A DNA stretch of 10,737 nt from Alphaproteobacteria bacterium UBA3650 (GTDB lineage: Bacteria; Pseudomonadota; Alphaproteobacteria; CAAHEQ01; UBA3637). The stretch is taken from positions 1 through 10,737 of the forward strand of contig DFKH01000074.1 of the NCBI GenBank assembly GCA_002373815.1, in the 5' to 3' direction. The notes below the pieces were generated by a model. It saw only the letters and a program-made list of their open reading frames with translations. It had not been told where the DNA came from and did no database searches. Position numbers and translations under genes: made by a program. How positions within the stretch are numbered: position 1 is the first letter of the stretch; every line of letters begins with the position of its first letter. This document shows positions 1-7,607 of this stretch, piece by piece.

Positions 1-46
1 GAGCCGCCATCTCCTCGCATCTTCCGGACACCCCCTCTCCTAGGAG

Positions 47-75
47 CTCCGCCCCTAAAACCCGGGGATGCGGGG
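47..75 (-). repeat. Left GC-rich flank with inverted copy of the right-flank repeat blocks
   Basis: Read on the minus strand this segment gives CCCCGCATCC (66-75), then TTAGGG (53-58) and GGGGCGGAG (47-55). The same blocks occur in the same order on the plus strand at the right end (10633-10673), with a longer gap between them there. The segment also overlaps small palindromes: CTCCTAGGAG at 37-46, GGAGCTCC at 43-50 and CCCGGG at 61-66. It is far richer in GC than the operon that follows. It may be a dispersed intergenic repeat or a cassette edge; sequence outside the window would be needed to tell which. Confidence 0.45.
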
Positions 76-172
76 TAATTTAGGATGATACTATGATTTA
101 TTTCGTGTTTTTGGGGGTATACAAAATCACCTTTCTTTTAAATAATGTATTTTCATAACAATAAAGCAACAT

Positions 173-334
173 ATGATTACATACTCTAATCAATTATGCG
201 AAAATGCAAAGATGTTTAGGAAATGCTTGGATGCACATTTCGATAGTAACCGCAATGCCTACAAAGATCTGATTGTGGATGCTTTGAAAAAGTCAACAAC
301 TAGATCATTGTTCCCAGTTTTAACCATGGAGTAA
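173..334 (+). CDS. Possible small leader ORF of the MORC/Z1 operon (53 aa)
   Basis: An ATG at 173 opens 53 codons ending with TAA at 332-334, two bases before the ATPase start at 337. An in-frame stop lies at 143-145, so this is not the tail of a longer gene. The protein begins MITYSNQLCENAKMF and has a polar, helix-like pattern with basic and acidic residues alternating through residues 14-44. It resembles no family I know. No clear Shine-Dalgarno lies before 173; an internal ATG at 212 is an alternative start. The tight junction favours a real, translationally coupled gene or leader peptide, because the end of this ORF (atggagtaagg) supplies the ribosome site of the ATPase. A chance ORF remains possible. 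Confidence 0.4.
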   Translation: MITYSNQLCENAKMFRKCLDAHFDSNRNAYKDLIVDALKKSTTRSLFPVLTME

Positions 335-336
335 GG

Positions 337-1881
337 ATGTCGTCAGAGGAATTAAATATTCAGCCAGAAGCCGGAATATTGGGTGTTTTTTCAAGATTGA
401 ACTACAAAATATGGTACGCAATTGCTGAGTTTGTAGATAATTCAACGCAATCTTTTTTCTCGAATGAAGAAAAATTGATTGCGCATGGAATTGATCATGT
501 TACAGTTAATATTAATTATGATTTTACAACAAATGTATTGACTATTGAAGACGATGCTTATGGAATGAATAAAGCAAATTTTTTTAGGGCTGTCCGGCTC
601 GATTCAAAACCCACGATTCAGGGGGGGAGAAACGAGTTTGGGATGGGACTAAAGACTGCTGCCAGTTGGTTTGGGAATACTTGGTCGGTAACGAGTTCTG
701 AATTGGGTTCTGATGAAGAATACCATACAGAAATAAATATTGCGCAGTTGAGAGAGCAAAGGAAAAATTCTGTTCAAATTATTACAAAAAAGGTGGAAAA
801 AATTAGTCATGGAACGAAAGTTGTTATAAAAGATTTAACTAAAAAACTTAATCAAAAGATTGCAAATGAAAAAACCGCCAATCTTTTAAAGAGCATGTAT
901 AGAAGAGATCTGGCTAGTGGTAAGGTCGCTATTGTTTTTAATGGTTCCCCATTGAAATTTTCTCCATATGAGTGCTTAGAATATAAAGGGAAAAAGTGGA
1001 GAAAGGATTTGGATTTTTCATTTGTTTTTTCAGAGACGAAATATACGGTAAAAGGTTTTGTTGGCATTTTAAAAAAAGGCGGTTATGATAAAGCTGGATT
1101 AAATTTATTTAGGCGAAATAGGGTTGTCGTTGGCGGCGACTTAGATGATTTAAATTATAAGCCAAAGATGATTTTTGGGCAGAAGCAGAGCGAAGTGTCC
1201 TTGAAATTATTTGGTGAATTAGATTTGGATGATTTTCCTGTAAATCAGGCAAAAGATGGATTTGTATGGGATGACGGCCTCGAAGATGCCTTCTTAAGTG
1301 AATTGCAAAAAAATATACCAGAGTTTATAAGTATTGCAAAGAAAACGAAAAAATCTTTGATAGATGAGGAAGATTTCTCGAATGATAATTCTGAAAAAGT
1401 GTATAAACAATCGAAGAAATCGATTGAGGGAATGCTAAACTCTAGCAATGAAGAAAAAGAACATTCTCAGAATACGCCTGATTCAGCATCAAGGGATGAA
1501 AATTCAGAATTTGACAGGTATATTGAAGAAAGTAATGAAATTGAAGCCAAGTCATTGGCCTCCCCAAGAAAATATACAATTCCAATAAACCTGTTTGAGT
1601 CGTATGTAATGACTATCTCTTGGGAAAGATCTGATTCTAAAGTATGGATAAAACATGTAAATCCTGATGATTTGAGTTCTAATGTTGTTATTAATGTAAA
1701 TCACCCTTTTTTCAAACCATATATAAATAAAACGGATTTCAAATCCGTCTTGGAGAGATTTGTTGCCGCCTATATTTTATCCATTAGACTTGCTGAAAGA
1801 GATGCGGGAAGCGAGCGAAAAATTATTCCCAGCGTAATTACAAATAAATTAAATGACTTTTTAGGAAAAATGAAGGATTAA
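337..1881 (+). CDS. MORC/MutL-like GHKL ATPase of a Z1-type defence module
   Basis: This is a predicted Hsp90/MutL-fold ATPase, thought to act as an ATP-gated clamp on DNA. The N-box is visible as EFVDNS, with E31, D34 and N35 for Mg-ATP. The G1 box is DDAYGM (72-77), with alanine where DxGxG has its first glycine. The lid motif is FGMGLK (101-106) and a HGT motif lies at 158-160. An S5-like domain follows, with LFRRNRVVVGG near residue 257, typical of the MORC branch. A Ser/Glu/Asn-rich linker (about 340-405) leads to a C-terminal domain with INVNHPFF near 450. No membrane segment or signal peptide is apparent. GGAG and AAGG before the ATG support the start. The Z1 gene follows after 7 bases. 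Family assignment is strong; the clamp role is inferred from relatives. Confidence 0.9.
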   Translation: MSSEELNIQPEAGILGVFSRLNYKIWYAIAEFVDNSTQSFFSNEEKLIAHGIDHVTVNINYDFTTNVLTIEDDAYGMNKANFFRAVRLDSKPTIQGGRNEFGMGLKTAASWFGNTWSVTSSELGSDEEYHTEINIAQLREQRKNSVQIITKKVEKISHGTKVVIKDLTKKLNQKIANEKTANLLKSMYRRDLASGKVAIVFNGSPLKFSPYECLEYKGKKWRKDLDFSFVFSETKYTVKGFVGILKKGGYDKAGLNLFRRNRVVVGGDLDDLNYKPKMIFGQKQSEVSLKLFGELDLDDFPVNQAKDGFVWDDGLEDAFLSELQKNIPEFISIAKKTKKSLIDEEDFSNDNSEKVYKQSKKSIEGMLNSSNEEKEHSQNTPDSASRDENSEFDRYIEESNEIEAKSLASPRKYTIPINLFESYVMTISWERSDSKVWIKHVNPDDLSSNVVINVNHPFFKPYINKTDFKSVLERFVAAYILSIRLAERDAGSERKIIPSVITNKLNDFLGKMKD

Positions 1882-1888
1882 AATAATT

Positions 1889-4042
1889 ATGGAAAAATAT
1901 ATTGTAGAAAAAAATTCGCATATTCCACCTATCGTATTTGGTCGTTTTGCAACAAAAATCATTGAAAAGCACAGGATATCGTATGGAGATATTGGGGCAA
2001 ATAATATTAAAGAAAATGTAGTTGAAATTTTTTCGGGTTTGTTAAATCAAATTAATGATAGTAATCTATCAAATAACACCTTGCTGGTTGGCAAAGTACA
2101 ATCGGGTAAAACTTCAAATCTTGAATTGTTGACAGCGCTTGCTTTTGATAATGGTTACAAACTCCTTGTTATTTATGGTGGATACGACGATTCTTTGTTA
2201 AAACAAACCACAGGTAGATTCCGCAAAACTTTTGATGCTCCGGACGAACCAGATTTTGATTCGGACTGTCCAGCAATATTTTCAACAGCAGAAGATGCAG
2301 ACTCAGAAATAACCGAAGAAGCTTGGACGGAATTGTTGGATTCTAAACCTGTAATATTTATTTCGATGAAACGCCCTGTGGCAATGGGCAAAGTAAATGA
2401 AACTTTGAAGAAGATGGATCTTTCCAAAGTTAAGACTTTCATTATTGATGACGAAGGGGACCAAGCCAGTTTAAATACAGCAAGAGATAAAGAAAATAAC
2501 GCTTCGGCAACTTATAAGCGGATTATTGAAATGAAGGAAATTCTTAGAGATCCTTTATACCTATCCGTGACAGCAACACCGCAAGCCAATATTTATCTTG
2601 ATGACTATAGTGCAGTAAAACCAGCGTCAATTCACTTGATTCATCCGGGTGTTGGGTATGTGGGAAGTGATGTATTTCATTTGACTGATGATAATCATAT
2701 AATAGAAGTAATTGATGAAACAGATGAGGATTCGATGTCCTCCTTGCCGGAATCACTAAAAAGTGCCATTCGTTATTTCATTGTTGCAAGTGCTGTAAAA
2801 ATTAAGATAGAGACGGAAAGTTCAAAAAAATACAGCGATATGATTATACATACTGTAAAGGAAGTTTCCACTCATAAGGGAATTTATACATGTATAACAA
2901 GTTATCTTGATAATTATAAAAATGGTTTAAAAAACGAAGATTCTTGTCTAGATTTGTATTATCAGGATTTCAAGGATGTGTATGATGTATATTTAGAGGA
3001 TAAATATAAGAAGAAATTTCCCTTTGATGATTTAAAAAAAGAGATTAAGGAAATTGTTGTAAAAGCGAATGTTATTTTAAAAAATAGTGAAGGAAAAAAG
3101 ACGCAGGGGAATGAAAAGTTAAAACGCTATAAAATTTATATTGGTGGAGATTTACTGCAAAGAGGCATCACGTTTGAGAACCTTATTACAACTTACTTTA
3201 CCAGATGGGCGAATAGTGGTGGAAATATGGACACCAATTTGCAACGTGCTAGATGGTTTGGGTACAGGGAACGTTATATTGACCTTTGTAAGGTTTTCAC
3301 GACCAAAACGATTTCAGAAGAATTTTCCAATCTTGCGGAGATAGACAATAATATATGGGAACAGTTTAGCGAGGTTGAAAACGGTTCCCTAAATATTGAA
3401 GATATAATAATTGATGCAGAGAAAACAAGACAATCTCCAACAAGCAAAACAAAAGCAAAATTTAGGAGATATTCCTTTTACCAACAATGGAAGAAACAAA
3501 GAAATATTGTATATAATGATAAAGATGTAAAGAAGAACAACAGCATTGTTAAAGAATTTATTGAGGGAAAACAATGGGTGTCCACATCAATTGGAAGTAC
3601 TATAGGCAAGGAAACCGCTGTATATACGGAAACATCGAGTGAAGAAATCGTCTCCATCTTTAATAAAATGAGTGGCATTTTTGAAAAAAAGGATGAAGCG
3701 ATACAAAAAGACGTTCTTAGTAAAATTCTAGGCGATAGAAAAATTTACGTTCTTCGAATGCAACCTGATGGACATGCTATCTCAAGAAGTTTATATTTAA
3801 ATGATACGCGAATAAAAGCTCTTCAAGAAGGTAGACGAAAATCTGACGAAACTGAATCTAATTATTTAGGTGATGCAAAGGTTCTTATTGAAACTAATGA
3901 AGTTAACATACAAATATATTATTTAGAGCCCTGCTATAAATCTAATGGGAAAATAAATGTATTGGATACAAAAACACAATTTGTTTTTGCATTTTACATA
4001 CCTGGACATAAGCCATTCTTTGCAAAGGATAAAACGTTATGA
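1889..4042 (+). CDS. Z1-domain superfamily II helicase-like ATPase
   Basis: This 717-residue protein is a predicted DNA-dependent ATPase of the Z1 family, probably the motor of the module. Walker A is GKVQSGKT (68-75). The Walker B/DExx equivalent is IIDDEGDQ (185-192). A motif III-like SVTATPQA lies at 226-233. The second RecA-like lobe shows GGDLLQRGITFENL from 419 and an arginine-finger motif VI, QRARWFGYR (452-460), a hallmark of Z1 proteins. The remaining C-terminal 250 residues carry no motif I recognise. An AAGGA about 11 bases before the ATG is a modest ribosome site. The stop overlaps the next start as ATGA, which implies translational coupling. Z1 proteins recur beside MORC-like ATPases and PD-(D/E)XK nucleases in restriction-like loci. 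All motor motifs look intact. Confidence 0.92.
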   Translation: MEKYIVEKNSHIPPIVFGRFATKIIEKHRISYGDIGANNIKENVVEIFSGLLNQINDSNLSNNTLLVGKVQSGKTSNLELLTALAFDNGYKLLVIYGGYDDSLLKQTTGRFRKTFDAPDEPDFDSDCPAIFSTAEDADSEITEEAWTELLDSKPVIFISMKRPVAMGKVNETLKKMDLSKVKTFIIDDEGDQASLNTARDKENNASATYKRIIEMKEILRDPLYLSVTATPQANIYLDDYSAVKPASIHLIHPGVGYVGSDVFHLTDDNHIIEVIDETDEDSMSSLPESLKSAIRYFIVASAVKIKIETESSKKYSDMIIHTVKEVSTHKGIYTCITSYLDNYKNGLKNEDSCLDLYYQDFKDVYDVYLEDKYKKKFPFDDLKKEIKEIVVKANVILKNSEGKKTQGNEKLKRYKIYIGGDLLQRGITFENLITTYFTRWANSGGNMDTNLQRARWFGYRERYIDLCKVFTTKTISEEFSNLAEIDNNIWEQFSEVENGSLNIEDIIIDAEKTRQSPTSKTKAKFRRYSFYQQWKKQRNIVYNDKDVKKNNSIVKEFIEGKQWVSTSIGSTIGKETAVYTETSSEEIVSIFNKMSGIFEKKDEAIQKDVLSKILGDRKIYVLRMQPDGHAISRSLYLNDTRIKALQEGRRKSDETESNYLGDAKVLIETNEVNIQIYYLEPCYKSNGKINVLDTKTQFVFAFYIPGHKPFFAKDKTL

Positions 4043-4962
4043 TTAATAAAGTCAGACAGAAACTGATGGAAACGCCAGAAGATGATGATATATATCTAAT
4101 TGAAAAGTTGTCAAATAATTCCGGCTTTTTTGTTTCAAACAAGAAACTTATATATATGGCAAGGAATGTTGAAGGGAAAGGAATTGGTAATATAAAAACC
4201 GAATTTATTGAATTAAACACAAATGTCAAAATTCTATCTGTACGTGAATGCCAAAATTTTGAAACTGGTTACTATAATCTATTAACATTCTTAGAAGAGG
4301 ATGCTAATGGCGAATTAGACTCTTTTGTAAACTTGTGCATCGCACATTCTAAGTATGTTGATTCAAAAGATTTTGCCAACTTTTTTTATTCCTTGATCAA
4401 TATATTCCAAAAGCCAAGTGAACAAAAATTCAAAAATATACTGGGTTTTTTTGGCGAATTGATAGTAATGCGGTATATTTATGAAAAATACGGATTTGAT
4501 ATAAGTCCCTTTTGGCACAGGAACGGTTCGAATAGCAAATACGAATTCTCAACAGAAAATGCCAATCTTGAAGTAAAAACAACGAATACGGAAGATGGTT
4601 CTGTATTATTAAAACATTCGCAATTATTTAACGACGAACCAAATTTCTTAATCGCGGTAAATCTAACTTCATCATACCAAGGGAAAACTTTACGAACTTT
4701 AATTGCGGAAATGGAAAGAGAGCAAAATGCTTTTAAAAATCTAAATTTTATTATTAATATTGAAACAGAACTAAAACGTGTTTCCCAAGTTGATGCCGAA
4801 ACACGACAATTTATAGTTGATTCTGTAGAAATTTATGATACGAAAGAAATTAACCCGTTTGAAACAATTCCTGAATGCCTATCAGAGTTGTCATATAGAA
4901 TGGACTTGACGGAGAAACAATCTGTTCCAGAAGAACGGTTGCGAGAACTCTTTATATGTTGA
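4039..4962 (+). CDS. PD-(D/E)XK nuclease, DUF4420-like
   Basis: This 307-residue protein is the likely DNA-cutting component of the MORC/Z1 module. The nuclease core spans roughly residues 135-215. A helix carries GELIVMRYIYEKYGF with E140, then the short W-H-R-N-G loop, then YEF (168-170) and LEVKTT (177-182), giving E178-x-K180 as the catalytic pair. Relatives, as I recall them, usually have Asp in the position held here by E169. AAAGGA at 4024-4029, 9 bases before the ATG, is a good ribosome site, and the gene overlaps the Z1 stop by four bases. It is the last gene of the operon; 166 bases without a convincing gene follow. The family call rests on the motif and on the gene order; cutting activity is inferred. 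Confidence 0.83.
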   Translation: MINKVRQKLMETPEDDDIYLIEKLSNNSGFFVSNKKLIYMARNVEGKGIGNIKTEFIELNTNVKILSVRECQNFETGYYNLLTFLEEDANGELDSFVNLCIAHSKYVDSKDFANFFYSLINIFQKPSEQKFKNILGFFGELIVMRYIYEKYGFDISPFWHRNGSNSKYEFSTENANLEVKTTNTEDGSVLLKHSQLFNDEPNFLIAVNLTSSYQGKTLRTLIAEMEREQNAFKNLNFIINIETELKRVSQVDAETRQFIVDSVEIYDTKEINPFETIPECLSELSYRMDLTEKQSVPEERLRELFIC

Positions 4963-5061
4963 TGCGATGAAACGATTTTTTCAAATTTGCTCATCCTGCC
5001 GATTTGCCAACGGCTATATGAATTATTTTTTTTTGAAGAAGTCATATTTTGTCATGCTTCA

Positions 5062-5091
5062 TTGTTATATTTAAGACAGATATTCTATATA
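5062..5091 (+). promoter_or_regulatory. Weak candidate promoter for R1-M
   Basis: The 166-base gap between the nuclease gene and R1 contains TTGTTA (5062-5067) and TATATA (5086-5091) separated by 18 bases, about 38 bases before the R1 start. This resembles a sigma-70 type promoter, but the region is AT-rich and such matches arise easily. The gap itself suggests that R1-M is a separate transcription unit from the MORC/Z1 operon. Confidence 0.25.
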
Positions 5092-5128
5092 GTAAGACTG
5101 TTTAAGGGAAAATAATTAGGTTAATATC

Positions 5129-6370
5129 ATGAACGTTGATAGTGAGCAGATAACTCTTGACATGAATCTCAAGATAGCGCAGGATCAACCGCTTAGTGAT
5201 AAAGAGCAGCAGAAATGCCTCATAAATGCTCTGGGTGCTAATAATTGTAGACTGATAAGAGTCCCGCCAAGAAAGTGGGTACTTGAGTTCTGTAAAGATG
5301 GCAAGGTCATTCAGCTTCTTGTAAGGACCTGTACATACCTAGGCAATCCCCACCCGATTTTCAAGAAACGCGTTCAACTGCCTACGTGGTTCAATGCGTA
5401 TACTACCAAAATGCGGGAAGAACACCCGGAAGTGGATGTGCGCTATATCGGGATATATCATTATGGCGATGAGCATCATGGCGAAAATATCGTGTTCATC
5501 GATTTTCATAAAGACACATACCTCTTAAAAAAGGGGCACAACTCCTCCGCTCATGTCTACACAAACGATCTCTTCCAGGCGATGACATATGGGGTGTTTA
5601 CCAAAGAAGATCAATTCGGGAATACGATAACGGTTCTTCGGCAAGACAAGATGTTTGACTACCTGGTTGGCAATCGTCACCCAGCGACAAACCTCTTCGA
5701 CCTATTCCGCTTATTCAACAACGGTTTTACGTTCGGTCGTTGGCTAAAGGCCCTCGATGTAATCAAGGAAATGTACGAGAACGAATGGTCTCAATGGCGT
5801 CAGACGGAATGGGCGGGCTGGTTCCTGGAATACAAGTTCAATAGGTTCACTATCGAGGAACACCTGACGAATCAGATGAGATATGTCGGCAGTTCAATGA
5901 AGCGTGACGGCGACCTTGATTTTGATGTTCGCTTCGACGAGGCTGATTTTTACGGGGATCTGAAAGCTAGCGATATCACGAAAAAAGAAACTCCCGGCAA
6001 TGACCAGCAAAACCTGATGGACTGCATTTACCGATATGGTAAGTTCTGGTATATCATTTACGAACACGAAACCATCAAGGACAGCGAGGAAAACAACTAC
6101 GAAGCCACTCGTGCAAGAAACAGGTTCATCAAGAGCGTTGACCCAAAACACAGCAAGGACGACCTTTCGTACAAGACGAGAATGAAAAATCAAGTTAAAT
6201 TTGTTAAAATGTCTATTGTTGAGTTGAATAGGGTGAACTTTAGGGGCGCACTAAAAGACTTCCATCAAGGCCATCAACCAGATGGTTCCCCAAGGGCTCT
6301 AAAATTCAACATTAACAAAGATGTTTTGAATAACGACAACTATGTCGTTTTCCGCTACACTTACGTATAA
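5129..6370 (+). CDS. Predicted type II restriction endonuclease, copy 1 (R1)
   Basis: This 413-residue protein is the likely restriction partner of the methyltransferase that follows one base after its stop. I do not recognise the recognition site or the named enzyme family. Blocks conserved with the second copy are RTCTYLGNPHPIFKKR (66-81), FIDFHKDTYL (123-132), the putative active site and DFHQGHQPDGSPR (377-389). The active-site region has D262, D264 and D266, then FYGDLKAS with D277-x-K279, which reads as a PD-(D/E)XK signature. AGG at 5118-5120, 8 bases before the ATG, is a weak ribosome site; the start agrees with the homologous start of R2. Codons are richer in G and C than in the MORC/Z1 operon or R2, except for an AT-richer stretch near 6185-6250. 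Restriction activity is inferred from the motif and the methyltransferase neighbour. Confidence 0.8.
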   Translation: MNVDSEQITLDMNLKIAQDQPLSDKEQQKCLINALGANNCRLIRVPPRKWVLEFCKDGKVIQLLVRTCTYLGNPHPIFKKRVQLPTWFNAYTTKMREEHPEVDVRYIGIYHYGDEHHGENIVFIDFHKDTYLLKKGHNSSAHVYTNDLFQAMTYGVFTKEDQFGNTITVLRQDKMFDYLVGNRHPATNLFDLFRLFNNGFTFGRWLKALDVIKEMYENEWSQWRQTEWAGWFLEYKFNRFTIEEHLTNQMRYVGSSMKRDGDLDFDVRFDEADFYGDLKASDITKKETPGNDQQNLMDCIYRYGKFWYIIYEHETIKDSEENNYEATRARNRFIKSVDPKHSKDDLSYKTRMKNQVKFVKMSIVELNRVNFRGALKDFHQGHQPDGSPRALKFNINKDVLNNDNYVVFRYTYV

Positions 6371-6371
6371 A

Positions 6372-7571
6372 ATGAAGAAGTTTAAATTTATTGATTTGTT
6401 TTGCGGCATAGGCGGTTTTCATCAGGCGATGGAATCTCTAGGTGGTAAATGCGTATTTGCGAGCGATATCGACAGCGACTGCCGCAAAACTTATGAAGCT
6501 AACTATGGCATTAAACCCGCGGGTGATATAACAAAAATCGAAGCCTCCGATATCCCCGCTCACGACGTCCTATGCGCGGGATTCCCGTGTCAGGCATTTT
6601 CCAAGGCTGGCAAGAGATTGGGATTCGAAGACGAAACCAAGGGTACTTTGTTTTTTGATATCTGTCGAATTCTCGAATATCACAAGCCCAAGTTTGCTCT
6701 GCTAGAAAATGTGCGCAATCTTGCAAGTCACGATCATGGTAATACCTGGCGGGTTATTCATGAAAGACTGAAACAACTTGGCTACAATCTCCTACCGGAT
6801 CCCGTCATTTTCAGTCCCCATTACATCGGCATTCCGCAGCACCGCGAAAGGGTGTACATCATGTGTGTAAGGAAGGATGTAGGCGACATAATGCCTTTCT
6901 TCTTCGACAACACTAAGATGCCTGCATGCAGTATCGAGTCTATTTTGGAAAACGACAAAGACATTCCTAATGTGAAGGACTACAAAATTTCTTCGCAGAT
7001 GGAAGAACTCATCGATCTGTGGAATGAGTTCCTGCAGTCCATCAAGGTAGAGAGATTGCCTGGATTCCCTATATGGTCGGACAGACTGCGGGATCTTGAC
7101 CCGAGTGAAGATTTAGCGCAGTATCCCGATTGGAAGCAGAACTTTATCCGAAAAAACAATGAACTTTATGTGTCTAACCGAAAGTTTATTGATAAATGGC
7201 TGGTAAAAGCAAAAAAGAACCCGCTATTTTTTGGTGCAAAGGCAAAACTAGAGTGGCAAGCTGGGCAGACTAAGCGTCCCGATATATGGAAGCAAATATT
7301 CCAGTTACGCCCCTCTGGAATCAGGGTGAAGGTTAATTCCTATTTCCCGGCATTGGTGGCAATTGTTCAGACATCAATAATCGGATTAAGACACCGGTAT
7401 TTGACGCCCAGAGAGTGCGCGCGCTTGCAGAGTTTTCCTGACACCTTCCGCCCTGACGAGAAGCCTGCACAGGCATATAAGCAATTTGGTAATTCTGTCA
7501 ACGTAGATTGTATTAAGTTGTTTGCAAAACATATGCTCGAATCTACGAACAAGAAATCTAAAACTAAATAG
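6372..7571 (+). CDS. DNA (cytosine-5) methyltransferase
   Basis: This 399-residue enzyme transfers a methyl group from S-adenosylmethionine to C5 of cytosine in a site I cannot name. The full motif set is present: I, FIDLFCGIGGF (6-16); IV, GFPCQ with catalytic C73; VI, ENV (112-114); VIII, QHRER (156-160); IX, LTPRECARLQSFPD from 344; X, QFGNSV (371-376). The target-recognition region lies between about 170 and 340 and ends with FPALVAIVQTSIIG. I chose 6372 over the upstream ATG at 6342. The enzyme core begins only a few residues after 6372, and the extra codons overlap the R1 tail, which is also conserved in R2 where no methyltransferase follows. No Shine-Dalgarno is visible, so reinitiation after R1 is likely. 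It presumably protects the genome from R1 and perhaps R2. Confidence 0.95.
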   Translation: MKKFKFIDLFCGIGGFHQAMESLGGKCVFASDIDSDCRKTYEANYGIKPAGDITKIEASDIPAHDVLCAGFPCQAFSKAGKRLGFEDETKGTLFFDICRILEYHKPKFALLENVRNLASHDHGNTWRVIHERLKQLGYNLLPDPVIFSPHYIGIPQHRERVYIMCVRKDVGDIMPFFFDNTKMPACSIESILENDKDIPNVKDYKISSQMEELIDLWNEFLQSIKVERLPGFPIWSDRLRDLDPSEDLAQYPDWKQNFIRKNNELYVSNRKFIDKWLVKAKKNPLFFGAKAKLEWQAGQTKRPDIWKQIFQLRPSGIRVKVNSYFPALVAIVQTSIIGLRHRYLTPRECARLQSFPDTFRPDEKPAQAYKQFGNSVNVDCIKLFAKHMLESTNKKSKTK

Positions 7572-7578
7572 CCGATTC

Positions 7579-7588
7579 CCGCGTTAGG
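7579..7588 (+). repeat. Partial copy of right-flank repeat in the M-R2 gap
   Basis: CCGCGTTAGG here is identical to 10641-10650 in the right GC-rich flank. The match continues loosely: AAT-GAC here against GATAGTGAC there. It lies in the 36 bases between the methyltransferase stop and the likely R2 start. It may be a scar of the joint where R2 was added, or a chance match. Confidence 0.3.
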
Positions 7589-7607
7589 AATGACATCTTG
7601 CATACCC

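Noticed and set aside
90..172. Promoter for the MORC/Z1 operon
   Set aside because: TATACA (118-123) and other AT-rich hexamers are present, but no partner -35 at proper spacing stands out; I cannot support a specific site.
4998..5034. Possible terminator after the nuclease gene (GCCG/CGGC stem then T9)
   Set aside because: The stem is only four base pairs with a 9-base loop, and the T-run starts 11 bases after it, too far for an intrinsic terminator.
4967..5074. 35-codon ORF in the gap after the DUF4420 nuclease gene, containing a C-S-S-C motif
   Set aside because: It has no ribosome site, low-complexity Phe/Tyr content and runs over a T9 tract; it is best explained as chance.
6342..6371. 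Longer N-terminus for the methyltransferase from the ATG at 6342
   Set aside because: These bases encode the conserved R1 C-terminus, and the homologous bases in R2 are present without any methyltransferase; no ribosome site precedes 6342.
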